Assembly (NCBI RefSeq): GCF_004359215.1
Contig: NC_090618.1
Location: forward strand, 575,064 to 592,322
Length of the DNA stretch: 17,259 nucleotides
Direction: 5' to 3'
Source of the DNA: Bremia lactucae
Lineage: Eukaryota; Oomycota; Peronosporomycetes; Peronosporales; Peronosporaceae
Part shown: piece after piece, positions 17,205 to 17,259 of the stretch
Layout: the number at the start of each line of letters is the position of its first letter
Position numbering within the stretch: position 1 is the first letter of the stretch
Program-made: the position numbers and the translations under genes
The notes under the pieces: model-generated
What the model was told of the DNA's origin: nothing
Databases searched by the model: none
What the model saw: the letters and a program-made list of their open reading frames with translations, nothing else

Positions 17205-17259
17205 GGGCAGGATGCCCTACTGACGCGGACTCTGAAGCTACCCCTAAGTTCAGAGTTGT

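Larger units (their letters stand above)
16069..17259 (+). mobile_element. Ty3/gypsy element C, same family as A, 5' part, internally deleted
   Basis: The plus strand reads LTR start (TGTAACGGGC, 16069), most of the LTR to about 16532, then directly the middle of gag, then the gag-pol junction at the window edge. Its last bases match element A's sequence just past gag (around 1020-990 on the minus strand), so pol continues outside. The end of the LTR, the primer-binding site and about the first 130 codons of gag are deleted. It is a defective copy, inverted relative to element A. Confidence 0.85.

Noticed and set aside
1..17259. CRISPR array, tRNA or rRNA gene
   Set aside because: No spaced short direct repeats and no tRNA or rRNA-like sequence could be found by eye; the context is eukaryotic.

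Overview
The window reads as nuclear DNA of an oomycete, probably a plant-pathogenic Peronosporales species. The reasons are very short introns (55-80 bp) with GT..AG ends, compact host genes, and heavily decayed Ty3/gypsy LTR retrotransposons of the chromodomain-bearing type common in Phytophthora and downy mildew genomes. The lineage is an inference; nothing in the window names the species.

Layout. 1-2698: 5' part of a gypsy element on the minus strand (element A: LTR, primer-binding site, gag with stops and frameshifts, start of pol open to the window edge). 2699-about 8345: a second, more decayed minus-strand gypsy element of another family (element B). It has a candidate antisense ORF beyond the end of pol, a pol remnant with chromodomain, integrase tail, reverse transcriptase and protease but no RNase H or integrase core, a gag remnant carrying a patch of pol sequence, and the primer-binding site and edge of its 5' LTR. 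8446-15549: a host gene island with three recognisable genes. These are a minus-strand 405-residue protein with an F-box-like N terminus, a plus-strand nine-exon gene for a Ras-like GTPase fused to an SH2 domain (about 699 residues), and, convergent with it, a minus-strand three-exon TM9SF/nonaspanin gene (605 residues). 15742-17259: a knot of inverted LTR pieces, then a plus-strand copy of the element A family whose LTR is fused directly to the middle of gag (element C).

The most interesting item is the small GTPase-SH2 fusion. Splicing the exons by GT..AG rules in phase gives an SH2 domain that keeps the Arg of the ISR motif, the phosphotyrosine-contacting Arg of the FLVR-type strand and the following His. 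The GTPase half keeps the P-loop but has lost the Gly and catalytic Gln of switch II and has an altered NKxD motif. This suggests a nucleotide-binding scaffold that reads phosphotyrosine. The other notable items are structural: a piece of the pol linker inside gag of element B, an antisense ORF next to its chromodomain, and the inverted LTR knot lying about 190 bp upstream of the TM9SF start codon.

The three host genes do not obviously share a pathway. Their spacing and mixed orientation are ordinary for a gene-dense island between transposon blocks.
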